Shown in pieces: positions 15,926-24,841 of a stretch of 64,000 nucleotides of DNA. The stretch spans positions 186,001-250,000 of the forward strand of contig NZ_JAZARE010000007.1 in assembly GCF_036231905.1 (NCBI RefSeq), given 5' to 3'. Under the pieces are notes generated by a model. It worked only from the letters and a program-made list of their open reading frames with translations. It was not told the origin of the DNA and made no database searches. The DNA is from CAMLIZ01 sp036231905. GTDB taxonomy: Bacteria; Pseudomonadota; Gammaproteobacteria; Burkholderiales; Burkholderiaceae_C. How positions within the stretch are numbered: position 1 is the first letter of the stretch; each line of letters starts with the position of its first letter. The position numbers were made by a program, and so were the translations under genes.

Positions 15926-17238
15926 ACAACCTGGCCTTGCCGCTCGATCTGGAGGCGGCTTTGCAGCGCGTGCTGGACAGCGAGTGCTTTGCGGGGTCAC
16001 CCCGGCAACAGCGCTTCCTGCGCCACCTGGTGGCGGGTGCGCATGGTGGGCAGGCGCCTGCCTTGAAGGAGAGCGTGCTCGCGATCGAAGTGTTCGGCCG
16101 CCACCCGGCGCGCTTCGATCCGAAGGAGGACACCATCGTGCGGGTGGAGGCGCGGCGGCTGCGCCAGCGCCTGGCGCGCTACTACGCACAAACCGGCGCA
16201 TCCGACCCGTGGGAGATCAGCCTGCCGGTGGGCAGCTATGTGCCCACCCTGCGCCGGCGCGGTGCCGCGCCGCACGCCGCCGGCAGCCGCCATGCGCGCG
16301 ACCTGGTGGAGCGCGGTGACCACTTCCTGCGCGAAGGTGCGTTCCCGGCCGCGCTGCAGCGCTACCAGGAGGCGTTGCGCGAATGCAGCCGCTATGCGCC
16401 GGCGTATGTGGGCGCGGCACGCGCGTGGGTGAACCTGGGCATGAGCGGGCTGGAGCCCGCCGCACCCCACATCGACCATGCACTCGAAGCGCTGGGCCGC
16501 GCGCTGGAGCTGGACCCCGCCCTGCCGGAAGCGGCGTCATTGAAGGGCCTGGTGCTGCATCGTTTCGAACACGACTGGCCGGCAGCGCAACATGAGCTTG
16601 CGCGCGCCGTGGCCTTGGCGCCGGGCAACGCCCGCGTGCGCGACCTCTACGGCTTCCAGCTCATGTTCGCCGGCCTGCTCGACGAGGCCGAAGCGCAGCT
16701 GCGCCGTGCGCGCGAGCTCGATCCGCAGAACCCGGCCTTCCGGCTGCACATGGCCTGGCTGCGCGTGGCGCAGCGCCGCTGGGCCGATGCCGACAAGGAG
16801 TACCTGGCGCTGCTGGACATCGCACCCGACAACTTCTGGGCCCTGCTGTCGCGTGCCGACATGTTGTTGTATTGCGGCCGGCACGGCGACGCGATCACGC
16901 TGTACCGGGAGGCGCGGCGCCGCTGCCCCGGCCATGCCGACTGCCAGCTGGGCGAGGCCTGCGCGCTGTACGCGCTGGGCCGCCCCGAAGAGGCCGGCCG
17001 CCTGCTGCAGCCCGCCGCCCACACTGCCCCAGCGCCATCGCCGTACGTGATGGCGGAGGTGATGGCGGCGAGCCGGCGGTATGACGATGCGCTGGCGCTG
17101 CTGCAGCGCAGCGCCGCGGTGCGCGACCCGCTCTTCCTGGCCGGCGCCACCAGCCCGCTGTTCGAGCCGATGTATGGCGACGAGCGGCTGCAGGCGCTGT
17201 ACCGCAGCGCGCGCGCGCAGCCACTCGCCACCGCCTAG
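15913..17238 (+). CDS. Winged-helix-like regulator with TPR repeats
   Basis: A 441-residue cytoplasmic protein. The N-terminal ~115 residues match a domain common in front of TPR or cyclase-like proteins: SPRQQRFLRHLV, LKESVLAIEVFGR, DTIVRVEARRLRQRL and LPVGSYVP. It is thought to bind DNA or signal. The remaining ~320 residues are TPR-like helical pairs (for example ALEALGRALELDPALPEAA and AEAQLRRARELDPQNPAF). It probably controls the divergent beta-helix lipoprotein gene and perhaps the GH16 gene, which share a promoter block. Its TAG stop overlaps the stop of the convergent GH16 gene within a CTAG. Confidence 0.75.
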   Translation: MEVTHNLALPLDLEAALQRVLDSECFAGSPRQQRFLRHLVAGAHGGQAPALKESVLAIEVFGRHPARFDPKEDTIVRVEARRLRQRLARYYAQTGASDPWEISLPVGSYVPTLRRRGAAPHAAGSRHARDLVERGDHFLREGAFPAALQRYQEALRECSRYAPAYVGAARAWVNLGMSGLEPAAPHIDHALEALGRALELDPALPEAASLKGLVLHRFEHDWPAAQHELARAVALAPGNARVRDLYGFQLMFAGLLDEAEAQLRRARELDPQNPAFRLHMAWLRVAQRRWADADKEYLALLDIAPDNFWALLSRADMLLYCGRHGDAITLYREARRRCPGHADCQLGEACALYALGRPEEAGRLLQPAAHTAPAPSPYVMAEVMAASRRYDDALALLQRSAAVRDPLFLAGATSPLFEPMYGDERLQALYRSARAQPLATA

Positions 17239-18608
17239 GGCCGCTTCCAGGCGCGCACGTACTCGATCTCGAAGGCGTTCTGCTTGGTGTTGCGCCAGTC
17301 GTTGTTGTCGTCGACCGGCTCGCCGGACGGGTCCGGACGGTTCGGGTCGTTCTGCAGCGACAGGATCATGAACAACGACGCGGGCATGTTGCCGGAGAGC
17401 TTGCCGACCTGCTGGCCGTCGAGGAACAGGGTGACGCCGGTTTCGTCATACAGCGCGCCATAGGTGTGGAAGCCGCTCGCCAGGCTGTAGCCGGGTTGTG
17501 TGCGGTTGCTGCCGCCGCCGTTGGCGTTGCCGCCGGTGAACACCCGGGTCTCGTTGTCGCTGCGATGCACCGCGGCTTCGAAGGTGCCCGGTTCGCACGT
17601 GCCGGGCACGGACCAGGGTTCCACATCGCAGCCGGCGTAGGCTTCCATGATGTCGATCTCCGGCGCGAAGCTGGGCCACTGCGCGTTGTTGTAGAGCCAG
17701 AAGGCCGGCCACTGCCCCGGGCCGACGTTCAGCTTCATGCGCGCTTCGTAGTAGCCGTAGCCGCCGTACCACTTGTCCGCGGTGTGGATGTTGCGGTCGT
17801 AGAACTTGCCCTGCGCCGGGTCCTTGCGGGACCACATCTTCAGCTTGGAGTCCTCCACCACCCAGTTGCGCTCCTCGGGGTCCGCCAGCCAGCCGAACTG
17901 CGGTGACCACTTGCTGCGGTCCAGGTCGGCGCCATCGAATTCATCCTGGAACGTCAAGGTCCAATTGGTGTCCCCGTTGTTCAGCTGGGGCAGCACCTGG
18001 CCACCCCCACCACCGCCGCCACCCCCACCGCCGGCCTCGAGGGCCCAGGACTGGTTGGCCTCCCCGGTGCAGTCCCATAGCTCCGTCACCACGCCGTCGG
18101 CGGTGGCGGCCGGGCCGCCGGTCACGTCCAGGCAGCGGCCGGCATTCAGGTGCACGATCTCGTAGCGGCCGCCGCTCGCCTTGGGGCGGACGGTCCACAG
18201 CTGCTGCGCGCTGCCGTTGCAGCTGGCCTGCTCCAGCTTGGTTTCGTTGGCCGTGCCGCCACCTGCCGGCTGCACGCACTTGTTGCTGCTCCTGGCCACC
18301 AGGCTGACGTGGCCGTTGCCGTCGCTGACCAGCGTCCAGTCCTCGTTGCTGGCGCCGTTGCAGGCCCACTGGATGATGCGGGCGCCGTCCTGCGTGGCCT
18401 CGGGGCCGCCCTCGACGTTGAGGCACTTGCCGGAGTGCTCGGCCACGATCTTCGTCGTGGCCGCCTCTTCGGCCAGCGCCCTTGCCCGGCCCGTGGCGCT
18501 GGTGGACGCGGCGGGCGTGGAGCCCGCATCGCTGCCTCCACCGCAGGCGGCAAGAATCAGTGGCAATGCGCCGAACGCGACGGCGAGTCGTGTGATGAAG
18601 GCCTTTCT
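17235..18608 (-). CDS. GH16-family glycoside hydrolase lipoprotein with ricin-type lectin domain
   Basis: An exported lipoprotein (LILAAC lipobox) of 457 residues. A ricin-B/CBM13-like lectin domain spans about 50-185, with repeated QW-type motifs (SNEDWTLVSD, SAQQLWTVRP, ANQSWALE). A run of 11 Gly links it to a GH16 catalytic domain. The active-site motif is EIDIME with the nucleophile and acid/base Glu residues, preceded by GQWPAFWLYN. GH16 enzymes cut beta-1,3 or beta-1,3-1,4 glucans or galactans; the exact substrate is unknown. The ATG at 18608 precedes the MRKAFITR signal. It stands next to other glycan-related genes. Confidence 0.9.
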   Translation of the reverse strand, partial: RKAFITRLAVAFGALPLILAACGGGSDAGSTPAASTSATGRARALAEEAATTKIVAEHSGKCLNVEGGPEATQDGARIIQWACNGASNEDWTLVSDGNGHVSLVARSSNKCVQPAGGGTANETKLEQASCNGSAQQLWTVRPKASGGRYEIVHLNAGRCLDVTGGPAATADGVVTELWDCTGEANQSWALEAGGGGGGGGGGGQVLPQLNNGDTNWTLTFQDEFDGADLDRSKWSPQFGWLADPEERNWVVEDSKLKMWSRKDPAQGKFYDRNIHTADKWYGGYGYYEARMKLNVGPGQWPAFWLYNNAQWPSFAPEIDIMEAYAGCDVEPWSVPGTCEPGTFEAAVHRSDNETRVFTGGNANGGGSNRTQPGYSLASGFHTYGALYDETGVTLFLDGQQVGKLSGNMPASLFMILSLQNDPNRPDPSGEPVDDNNDWRNTKQNAFEIEYVRAWKRP

Positions 18609-18637
18609 CATGGCTGGGTCCTTGGCTGACAACGGAT

Positions 18638-18702
18638 GGCAGCCGATTCTGGAATCGAGGGCCTCGCTTGCGGCCGCTCGGGGGGTGACAGAGGGGTGAC
18701 AG
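18638..18702. promoter_or_regulatory. Promoter-region block shared with the beta-helix gene (copy 2)
   Basis: Same length as, and about three quarters identical to, the block at 15861-15925, 30 bases upstream of the GH16 lipoprotein start. It keeps both GGTGACA repeats, although no gene starts from them here. It is a candidate common operator for the two lipoprotein genes. Confidence 0.62.
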
Positions 18703-18704
18703 CC

Positions 18705-19811
18705 TCAGGCGCCTGGTGCCCCGCCGTCGCGCGCTCGCACGATGGCCTGGGCGCGGGTGTGAACATCGAGCTTGTCGAAGATGCTGGACACCTGGTTGCG
18801 CACCGTCTTTTCGCTCTTGCCAAGCTGGGCCGCGATGGCGGCGTTGTCCAGCCCTTGGGCCAGCAGGCGCAGCACCGCGTGCTCGGCCGGTGTGAGGGCC
18901 GCTTCGTTCGTGGCCTGCGGCGAGTCCGCCGTCGATGGCGCGCCCAGGAAGGCGTGCAGCGCCTGCAGGAACGGCTGCCAGGCCGGCTCGGTGTCCAGCA
19001 GCACATGGTTGCTGCTGTCCAGCGGCACGAACTGCGCACCCGGGATCAGCGCCGCCAGCCGCCGGCCTTCCTCGAACGGCACACGCGCATCCCCGCGGGC
19101 ATGCATCACCAGCGTGGGCACACGCAGCTGAGGCGCGAGCGCGCTCACGTCCACGCGGTGGAAGGCCTCCAGCGTGCGCGCGGCGTTCTCCGGTGTGGCG
19201 GTCAGGCGCTCCAGCTCGTTCCACCACGCGTGCTGGGCCGGCGTGCCGCCCGGGATGAACTGGTTGGTGAAGAGCTGGCGGAAGGCGGCGTTGTCGCGGC
19301 CCCAGCCCACGCGGATGAGGTTCACCAGGGTCTCGGCTTCCAGGCGCTCCGCATCGTTGGTGGCGCGTTGCAGCGCCCCGCGCGCGTACGCGCCCATCAG
19401 CACCAGGTGCGACACCTTCTCGGGGTGGCGCACGGTGTAGGCAATGGCCACCGCGCCGCCTTGCGACATGCCGATCAGCGGAAAGCGGCTCAGGCCCAGG
19501 CTGTCCACCACCGCCTCCAGGTCGGCGACCCAGGCGTCCAGGGAGAAACCACGCACCTCGGGGTCGGAGAGGCCGCAGCCGCGCTGGTCGTAGCGGATGT
19601 AGGTGTGGTGGCGCGACAGCTCGGTGAGCCAGGGCCGCCACACCGGGCTGTCGATGTCGCGCTCCACATGGCTCAGCCAGTGGGCCGTGCGCACCAGCGG
19701 CGGGCCGTGGCCCATGCAGGCCACGGCGATGCGGCTGCCGTCGGCCGAGGTGCAGAAGCGCAGTTGCTGCTGCGGCGGCCGCGGCGCCAGGGGAGCAGGC
19801 GAAAAAGCCAT
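18705..19811 (-). CDS. Alpha/beta hydrolase fused to a LuxR-type DNA-binding domain
   Basis: A 368-residue fusion. The N-terminal ~280 residues form an alpha/beta hydrolase: oxyanion/nucleophile elbow GMSQGG, Asp in HARGDARVPFEEG and His in DSSNHVLLD, so the triad appears complete. The last 65 residues are a LuxR/GerE helix-turn-helix (LTPAEHAVLRLLAQGLDNAAIAAQLG, then KTVRNQVSSIFDKL). The enzyme domain probably serves as a ligand sensor or degrades the inducer. ATG at 19811 is preferred to one 39 bases upstream, which would add a charged tail before the conserved start. A glycan- or lipid-derived ester is a possible signal, given the GH16 neighbour. Confidence 0.82.
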   Translation of the reverse strand: MAFSPAPLAPRPPQQQLRFCTSADGSRIAVACMGHGPPLVRTAHWLSHVERDIDSPVWRPWLTELSRHHTYIRYDQRGCGLSDPEVRGFSLDAWVADLEAVVDSLGLSRFPLIGMSQGGAVAIAYTVRHPEKVSHLVLMGAYARGALQRATNDAERLEAETLVNLIRVGWGRDNAAFRQLFTNQFIPGGTPAQHAWWNELERLTATPENAARTLEAFHRVDVSALAPQLRVPTLVMHARGDARVPFEEGRRLAALIPGAQFVPLDSSNHVLLDTEPAWQPFLQALHAFLGAPSTADSPQATNEAALTPAEHAVLRLLAQGLDNAAIAAQLGKSEKTVRNQVSSIFDKLDVHTRAQAIVRARDGGAPGA

Positions 19812-19963
19812 GGGCCATCGTGCCACGCGTGGGACACGCGCCCCAGGCATCCCCCTAGGCTGTTGGGGCTGTGGCGGGACAGCTGCCTCATGCGCCGGTG
19901 GCGGCGCGGCACCACGATGCAGTGGCGTCGAGTGTCACGACGAGCCGTTCATGAGGAGCCACC

Positions 19964-20944
19964 ATGCAAGCCACTGCTGCCCCCACCACCACCCACAACG
20001 CGAGTGCCACCGAGCGTTATGCCAAGACCATCGAGGTGTCCAAGCGCATCCGCTGGGACATCGACCGCGACGTGATCCGCGGGCGGGAGTTCGACATCGG
20101 CCAGACCTTCCTGCCCGAGGGCCTGTCGCTGGCCAACGAGCTGCCCTTCCTGAGCGCGGCGCAGCGCCGTTTCTTCAGCCAGGTGCAGGGCCGCACCTAC
20201 GCCAACATGTTCGCCCTGGTGGAGCGCTACATCGGCGCCAAGATGCTGGAGGTGAGCCGCGACCACTGGCTGGGCGACCAGACCGCGCTGGAGGCGATCG
20301 TGCGCTTCACCGACGAGGAGCTGAAGCACCAGGCGCTGTTCCGCCGCATCGAGCAGCTGGCCGCCGCGCGCATGCCGCCGGGCTACCGCTTCGACATCGA
20401 CGCCAACCAGGTGGCGAGCTTCGTGCTGGGCAAAAGCACCTGGGCGGTGCTGGCGCTCACCTGCCACATCGAACTGTTCTCGCAGGCGCACTACCGCGCG
20501 AGCATCGAGCCCGCCGCGGACCTGTCGCCGCTGTTCAAGGACGTGTTCCTCTTCCACTGGAAGGAGGAATCGCAGCACGCCATCATCGACGAGCTGGAGT
20601 GGGCGCGCGAGGACAACAAGCTCGCCAGCGACAGCGAGCGCGATGCCGGCGTGGCGGACCTGATCGCGCTGGTCGGTGGCATCGACGGCATCCTGCAGGC
20701 GCAGGCGCAAGCCGATGCGGCCTACTTCCTGCACGTGGGCGACATCGATCCCACCGGCGCGCAAGGCGAAGCGGTGCGCAGCACCTTCCTCAAGGCCTAC
20801 CGCTGGCAGTACATCGTCTCGGGTGCGCTGGAGCCGCGCTTCCAGCAGATGCTGGCCAGCCTGGTGAGCGATGCGCAGCTGCAGCGCATCCAGGCGGCGC
20901 TGGGGCCGCTCGCGTATGCGGTGCCCATGCCGCGGCAGGCCTGA
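19964..20944 (+). CDS. Ferritin-like diiron protein
   Basis: A 326-residue cytoplasmic protein with a four-helix diiron signature: E87, E119-x2-H122 (DEELKHQALF), E170 (CHIELFSQAHY) and E202-x2-H205 (KEESQHAIIDELEW). Two EExxH motifs separated by about 80 residues are typical of ferritin-like carboxylate-bridged oxygenases or oxidases. The substrate is unknown. The start follows a GAGG ribosome site (ATGAGGAGCCACC). It is divergent from the hydrolase-LuxR gene, which might regulate it. Confidence 0.72.
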   Translation: MQATAAPTTTHNASATERYAKTIEVSKRIRWDIDRDVIRGREFDIGQTFLPEGLSLANELPFLSAAQRRFFSQVQGRTYANMFALVERYIGAKMLEVSRDHWLGDQTALEAIVRFTDEELKHQALFRRIEQLAAARMPPGYRFDIDANQVASFVLGKSTWAVLALTCHIELFSQAHYRASIEPAADLSPLFKDVFLFHWKEESQHAIIDELEWAREDNKLASDSERDAGVADLIALVGGIDGILQAQAQADAAYFLHVGDIDPTGAQGEAVRSTFLKAYRWQYIVSGALEPRFQQMLASLVSDAQLQRIQAALGPLAYAVPMPRQA

Positions 20945-21157
20945 CAGGCCGCGCCGCCGTCACAGCCGCCAGGTGTGGCGGCGGGTGGCGATGGGCAAGG
21001 CGTCACGCGCGCCGCCGCTTTGGTTTGCCGGCCCGGGGCTGCCCCGGGCGCTCCCGTGCTTGAATCGGGCCATGCAGGCACCAGATGTGCTTGCAGGACG
21101 GGTGAGGCCAGCGATTCCGAGCGCCGGCCAGCCCAAGCGCCGGGGAGGGGCGAGACC

Positions 21158-21364
21158 ATGCAGACGCTGGACGACATGTTGGACCTTCACCTGCTCACGC
21201 CCGATCAGCATGCCGAGATCGGCGCGTGGATCGCGCAGGCCCGCACGCCCGAGGCCATCCTCGAGATGCCGGCGCCGCTGTGGCGCAAGCTCGAGCTGGC
21301 GAGCGTGCTGATGGGCTTTGACGCCGACATGGCGAAGGCGCCGTTGATGCAGCTGGATCCGTAG
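21158..21364 (+). CDS. Small conserved-looking hypothetical protein
   Basis: A 68-residue soluble, mostly helical protein (MQTLDDMLDLHLLTPDQHAE, with two Leu-rich amphipathic helices). No family is recognised. The ATG has a strong purine-rich ribosome site (GGGGAGGGG) eight bases upstream. It is convergent with the fatty acid hydroxylase gene. The ORF extends further upstream, but that part shows only shadow coding. Confidence 0.5.
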   Translation: MQTLDDMLDLHLLTPDQHAEIGAWIAQARTPEAILEMPAPLWRKLELASVLMGFDADMAKAPLMQLDP

Positions 21365-21384
21365 CCGGCGCGGGCGCCCAGCCG

Positions 21385-22284
21385 TCAGGGCCGCGTCCAC
21401 TCAGGCGGCTTCCACAGGTGCTTCAGCCGGTCGCTCAGGCGGCCGGGGCGCAGCACGTCGCGCCACATCGCGATGAACTCGTGGAAGTTGATCACCAGCA
21501 GGTTGCGGCTGTGCACCGGCCGCACTGCCACGCCGTAGTCCACCGGCTCGCGCTCTTCCACATAGGTGCCGAACCAGCGGTCGAACACGATCAGCACGCC
21601 GCCGTAGTTGCGGTCGATGTACTGCGGGTTGCGGCCATGGTGGGCGCGGTGGTTGGAGGGTGTGTCGAACCAGTATTCGATCCACGGATGCAGCTTGCCC
21701 ACGCATTCGGTGTGGATGAAGAACTGGTACGACAGGTTGCAGCCGTACAGCACGAACACCACCGCCGGCGGCACGCCCAGCAGCACCATCGGCATGAAGA
21801 ACAGCCACCAGCCGGTCACCGCGTAGAGCAGGCTCTGCCGCAGCGCGGTGCTCATGTTCATGCGCTCCTCGGAGTGGTGCACCATGTGTGCGCTCCAGAA
21901 CCAGCGCACCCGGTGGCTGGTGCGGTGGAACCAGTAATAGCAGAACTCCTGCAGCACGAACAGGGGCACGATCGTCCAGCCGTTGACCGGCATGTCGAAC
22001 AGGCGATGGCGCCAGAACCAGTTCACCGCCGCCGCAAACACGAAGGCATGCGCGATGAACTCGAACAGCTGGTAGGCGCCGCCCAGGTTCAGGTTGGTCA
22101 TCACGTCGCGCCAGCCCACGTCGCGGCGCTGGCCGCGGCCCTGCAGCACGCGCCATTCGATCGCCATGCCCACCAGGAACAGCGGCGTCATGCCCACCAG
22201 CACCACCTGCAGCCAGTTCACGTCCGGGCCCAGCGGCGCGAGCAGCTGCTCGATGCGGTGCACGATGGAGTTCAGGTCGCTCAT
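21385..22284 (-). CDS. Sterol desaturase / fatty acid hydroxylase family membrane protein
   Basis: An integral membrane diiron enzyme of 299 residues. Several hydrophobic helices alternate with the His clusters of the family: HRTSHR, HMVHHSEE and NHRAHHGRNP. These bind two iron atoms that insert oxygen into a lipid. The substrate could be a fatty acid, carotenoid or sterol-like lipid. The ATG at 22284 starts MSDLNSIVHR; an earlier in-frame ATG would add 39 non-membrane residues without a ribosome site. It is divergent from an AraC-type regulator with about 95 bases between, which suggests control by that protein. Confidence 0.87.
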   Translation of the reverse strand: MSDLNSIVHRIEQLLAPLGPDVNWLQVVLVGMTPLFLVGMAIEWRVLQGRGQRRDVGWRDVMTNLNLGGAYQLFEFIAHAFVFAAAVNWFWRHRLFDMPVNGWTIVPLFVLQEFCYYWFHRTSHRVRWFWSAHMVHHSEERMNMSTALRQSLLYAVTGWWLFFMPMVLLGVPPAVVFVLYGCNLSYQFFIHTECVGKLHPWIEYWFDTPSNHRAHHGRNPQYIDRNYGGVLIVFDRWFGTYVEEREPVDYGVAVRPVHSRNLLVINFHEFIAMWRDVLRPGRLSDRLKHLWKPPEWTRP

Positions 22285-22378
22285 GGCAAGGCATTGTGGG
22301 CAGCGCGCCAGGCATGTTCTTGATCGCGCGAGGCCCAGGCTTTGATAATTCGCGCCAAACACACGAGGGCTCCCCCGC

Positions 22379-23380
22379 ATGCAGGGCGCGGTTTCCACCA
22401 CCTACGTCGGTCTGCTGTACGAGTTCCTCGCGCGCCGGGGCCTGGACGCGGCCGTGCTGCTGGGCGAGCCGGCGCCGCAGCCCGGTGGCAACGGCCTGGC
22501 GCGCGTGCCGGTCACGCAGTGGGCAACGTTGCTCGACAAGGCCCAGCAAGCACTGGGCGAGCCGGCGATGGGGCTGGCCGTGGGTGCGCAGATCGCGCCG
22601 GCCCACTTCGGCCTGCTGGGCTACCTGACCTTGTGCTGCGCCAATCTGGGCGAGGCGCTGATGCGGCTGCGCGACTACCAGCGCCTGGTGTACGACGTGA
22701 ACGCCGGCCAGCTGCGCATGGAGGCCGATGCGGTGGTGCTGGAGTGGGGCGATGAAGCCGGCCGCCCTGGCCAGCTGGTGGACGAGTGCGCCCTGGCCGC
22801 GCTGATCGGGTATGCGCGCAACATCACCGCCCTGCCCGATGCCGCGCCGCTGTGTGTGCGCTTCATCAACCCGGCGCCGGCCTCGAGCGTGCCCTACGAA
22901 ACCTTCTTTCGCTGCCCGGTGGCGTTCGATGCACCCACCACCATCGTGCGCCTGCCCTTGGCGCTGCTGGCCCAGCCACTGCGCCAGCACGACGATGCCT
23001 TGCGTGAGCTGCTGGAGGCGCAGGCCCGCGAGCTGCTGGGCCGCCTGCCGCCGCGCGATGCGCTGGAAGCCGAGCTGCGCCAGGCCATCGCCAGCCTGCT
23101 GCCCGAAGGCCAGGCCAGCCTGGCCGCCTGCGCCCAGCGCCTGCGCACGTCCGCGCGCACCCTGCAGCGCCGCCTGGGCGCCGCCGGCATCGGCTTCCAG
23201 ACCGTGCTGGAGCGCACCCGCCAGCAGCTGGTGGAGCCCTACCTCGCCGACCCGCGCCTGAAGCTGGCCGAGATCGCGCTGCTGCTGGGGTACGCAGACC
23301 AGGCGGCGTTCACACGGGCGTTCCAGCGCTGGAAAGGTGTCACGCCGGGGCAGTGGCGCAGCCGGCGTGGGCCGGCTTGA
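22379..23380 (+). CDS. AraC-family transcriptional regulator
   Basis: A 333-residue regulator with an N-terminal ligand-binding domain of the arabinose-binding AraC type (about 15-200, including HFGLLGYLTLCCANLGEAL). The C-terminal AraC helix-turn-helix pair is at about 245-328 (SLAACAQRLRTSARTLQRRL, then LAEIALLLGYADQAAFTRAF). Regulators of this shape often sense hydrophobic molecules and control lipid or alcohol metabolism. That fits the divergent fatty acid hydroxylase gene. Confidence 0.87.
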   Translation: MQGAVSTTYVGLLYEFLARRGLDAAVLLGEPAPQPGGNGLARVPVTQWATLLDKAQQALGEPAMGLAVGAQIAPAHFGLLGYLTLCCANLGEALMRLRDYQRLVYDVNAGQLRMEADAVVLEWGDEAGRPGQLVDECALAALIGYARNITALPDAAPLCVRFINPAPASSVPYETFFRCPVAFDAPTTIVRLPLALLAQPLRQHDDALRELLEAQARELLGRLPPRDALEAELRQAIASLLPEGQASLAACAQRLRTSARTLQRRLGAAGIGFQTVLERTRQQLVEPYLADPRLKLAEIALLLGYADQAAFTRAFQRWKGVTPGQWRSRRGPA

Positions 23381-23396
23381 AGGCTAGGATGCGGTG

Positions 23397-23894
23397 ATGA
23401 CACACGACATGGCGCACGACGACACCGACACCCCCGACGTCATCCACGAACCGCGCCTGTGGCGCGACAACGGCTGGACCGCCCGCGTCGTGAAGAACGA
23501 GGACGACGATGGCTGGGCGGTGGAGATGGTCAAGGACGGCGAGCCCGAGCCGGCCCTGGTCGGCCCCTGGACGATGGGGCGCGACAAGAAGAACCCCAAG
23601 CCCTTGGACCAGGCGGCCTTCCTCACACTGGTGAAGACGGCCGGCGAGGTGGTGCGCCGGCACGAGCAGCACCTGCATGCGCTGCACCACAAGCGCGTGG
23701 AAGCCTCGCTGGACGGCGAGCGCATCAGCGTCACGCTGGACATCGTGCCCGACGAGGACGATCCGCATGCCTGGCTGGCGGCCAGCGATGCCGCCGGTGA
23801 TTCGCTGGCCCGTGTGCGGGTGCGGCCGGACTTCAAGCTCAACGCGAGCAGTGCGCAGGCCTGGGTGGACAAGGGCTTTGGCCGGCCCGGCTGA
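23397..23894 (+). CDS. Hypothetical acidic cytoplasmic protein
   Basis: A 165-residue soluble protein, acidic at the N-terminus (MAHDDTDTPDV) with many Trp/Val/Glu in short strands (GWTARVVKNEDDDGWAVEMV) and a central helix. No domain is recognised. The GC-skewed codon use and the close spacing after the AraC gene (16 bases) support a real gene. ATG at 23397 follows an in-frame GTG at 23394. Confidence 0.6.
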   Translation: MTHDMAHDDTDTPDVIHEPRLWRDNGWTARVVKNEDDDGWAVEMVKDGEPEPALVGPWTMGRDKKNPKPLDQAAFLTLVKTAGEVVRRHEQHLHALHHKRVEASLDGERISVTLDIVPDEDDPHAWLAASDAAGDSLARVRVRPDFKLNASSAQAWVDKGFGRPG

Positions 23895-23902
23895 ACGGGC
23901 AT

Positions 23903-24415
23903 TCAGCCGCCGTGCTGCTTTCCCTCCAGCTCCAGCGCGGTGAGCCACAGCCGCACGTCGAATTCCAGCTGGTGGTAGGCCGGCTCCATGTACTCACACA
24001 GCGCGTAGAAGGCCTTGCCGTGTTCGCGCTCCTTCAGGTGCGCCAGCTCGTGCACCACGATCATCTTCAGGAAGGGCGCGGGTGCCTGCTTGAACAGGCT
24101 GGCCACGCGGATCTCTCGTTTGGCCTTCAGCCGGGTGCCCTGCACCCGTGACACCGTGGTGTGGGTGCCCAGGGCGTTCTGGATGATGTGCAGGGTGTTG
24201 TCGTAGGCCACCTTGGCGATCGGCTCGGCGTTGCGCAGGTGCTCGCTCTTGAGCGCGGCCACGTAGTCGTAGAGCGCGCGGTCGGTGCGCACCTCGTGGC
24301 CCACCGGATAGCGCTGGCGCAGGCTGTCGCCCAGGCGGCCCGCGTCGAGCAGCTGGTCCACCTGCGCCAGCAGGTGGGGCGCATAGCCGCGCAGGTATTT
24401 CAGGTGGTGCGGCAC
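23903..24415 (-). CDS. YgjP-like zinc metallopeptidase (M48/DUF45 type)
   Basis: A metallopeptidase-fold protein of 170 residues of the YgjP/DUF45 family. The zinc site is HELAH with an upstream hydrophobic strand (MIVVHELAHLKEREHGKAF), followed by the family end motif YHQLEFDVRLWLTALE. The family begins MPxxLKYLxGY, so the GTG at 24415 (VPHHLKYLRGY, with AAAGGG upstream) is chosen over an ATG at 24484. That ATG would overlap the start codon of the next, divergent gene. Cellular substrates are unknown. Confidence 0.8.
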   Translation of the reverse strand: MPHHLKYLRGYAPHLLAQVDQLLDAGRLGDSLRQRYPVGHEVRTDRALYDYVAALKSEHLRNAEPIAKVAYDNTLHIIQNALGTHTTVSRVQGTRLKAKREIRVASLFKQAPAPFLKMIVVHELAHLKEREHGKAFYALCEYMEPAYHQLEFDVRLWLTALELEGKQHGG

Positions 24416-24482
24416 GCCGTTTGCCCTTTCTCGCCAGCTGCAGCGGTATCGCAGCGCCTTTGCCACTCTACAGAAGCTTGCC

Positions 24483-24782
24483 ATGACCACGGCCCCATCC
24501 TCTCTGGCGCTGGCCGACAGCCCGGCTTCCTCGATGCCGATGCCCCTGGTGCGTGACGCCGCCTGGCGCGCGCTCTGCCAGGAGCTGCGCGACGCGCAGG
24601 AGGCGCGCTCGCAGTTCATGGCGCAGCTGGGCGGCCGCGCCTACAAGCACCGGCATTCGCTGCAGATGCCGCTCACACCCGAAGAATCCGCCCGGATGGC
24701 CGCCCTGGACGCTGCCATTGCGGAGGTGGACCTGCGCATGCGGGCCTTCACCGAGGGGGATGCCGGGCTGGCTGCAGGCTGA
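24483..24782 (+). CDS. Small hypothetical protein
   Basis: A 99-residue protein. An Ala/Ser/Pro-rich N-terminus is followed by a helical region (AWRALCQELRDAQEARSQFM) and a second helix pair (TPEESARMAALDAAIAEVDLRM), suggesting a short coiled-coil or helical hairpin. No family is recognised. It is divergent from the YgjP gene. Confidence 0.5.
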   Translation: MTTAPSSLALADSPASSMPMPLVRDAAWRALCQELRDAQEARSQFMAQLGGRAYKHRHSLQMPLTPEESARMAALDAAIAEVDLRMRAFTEGDAGLAAG

Positions 24783-24841
24783 ACCAGCGCAGCGGACCGA
24801 CTACCATCGAGGCCCGATCCCAGCATCACCGAGGAGACCTC

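Noticed and set aside
24483..24619. Longer N-terminus for the YgjP-like peptidase (ATG at 24484 or 24619)
   Set aside because: The family starts at LKYLxGY, so the extra residues do not belong; the ATG at 24484 would overlap the start codon of the divergent gene.
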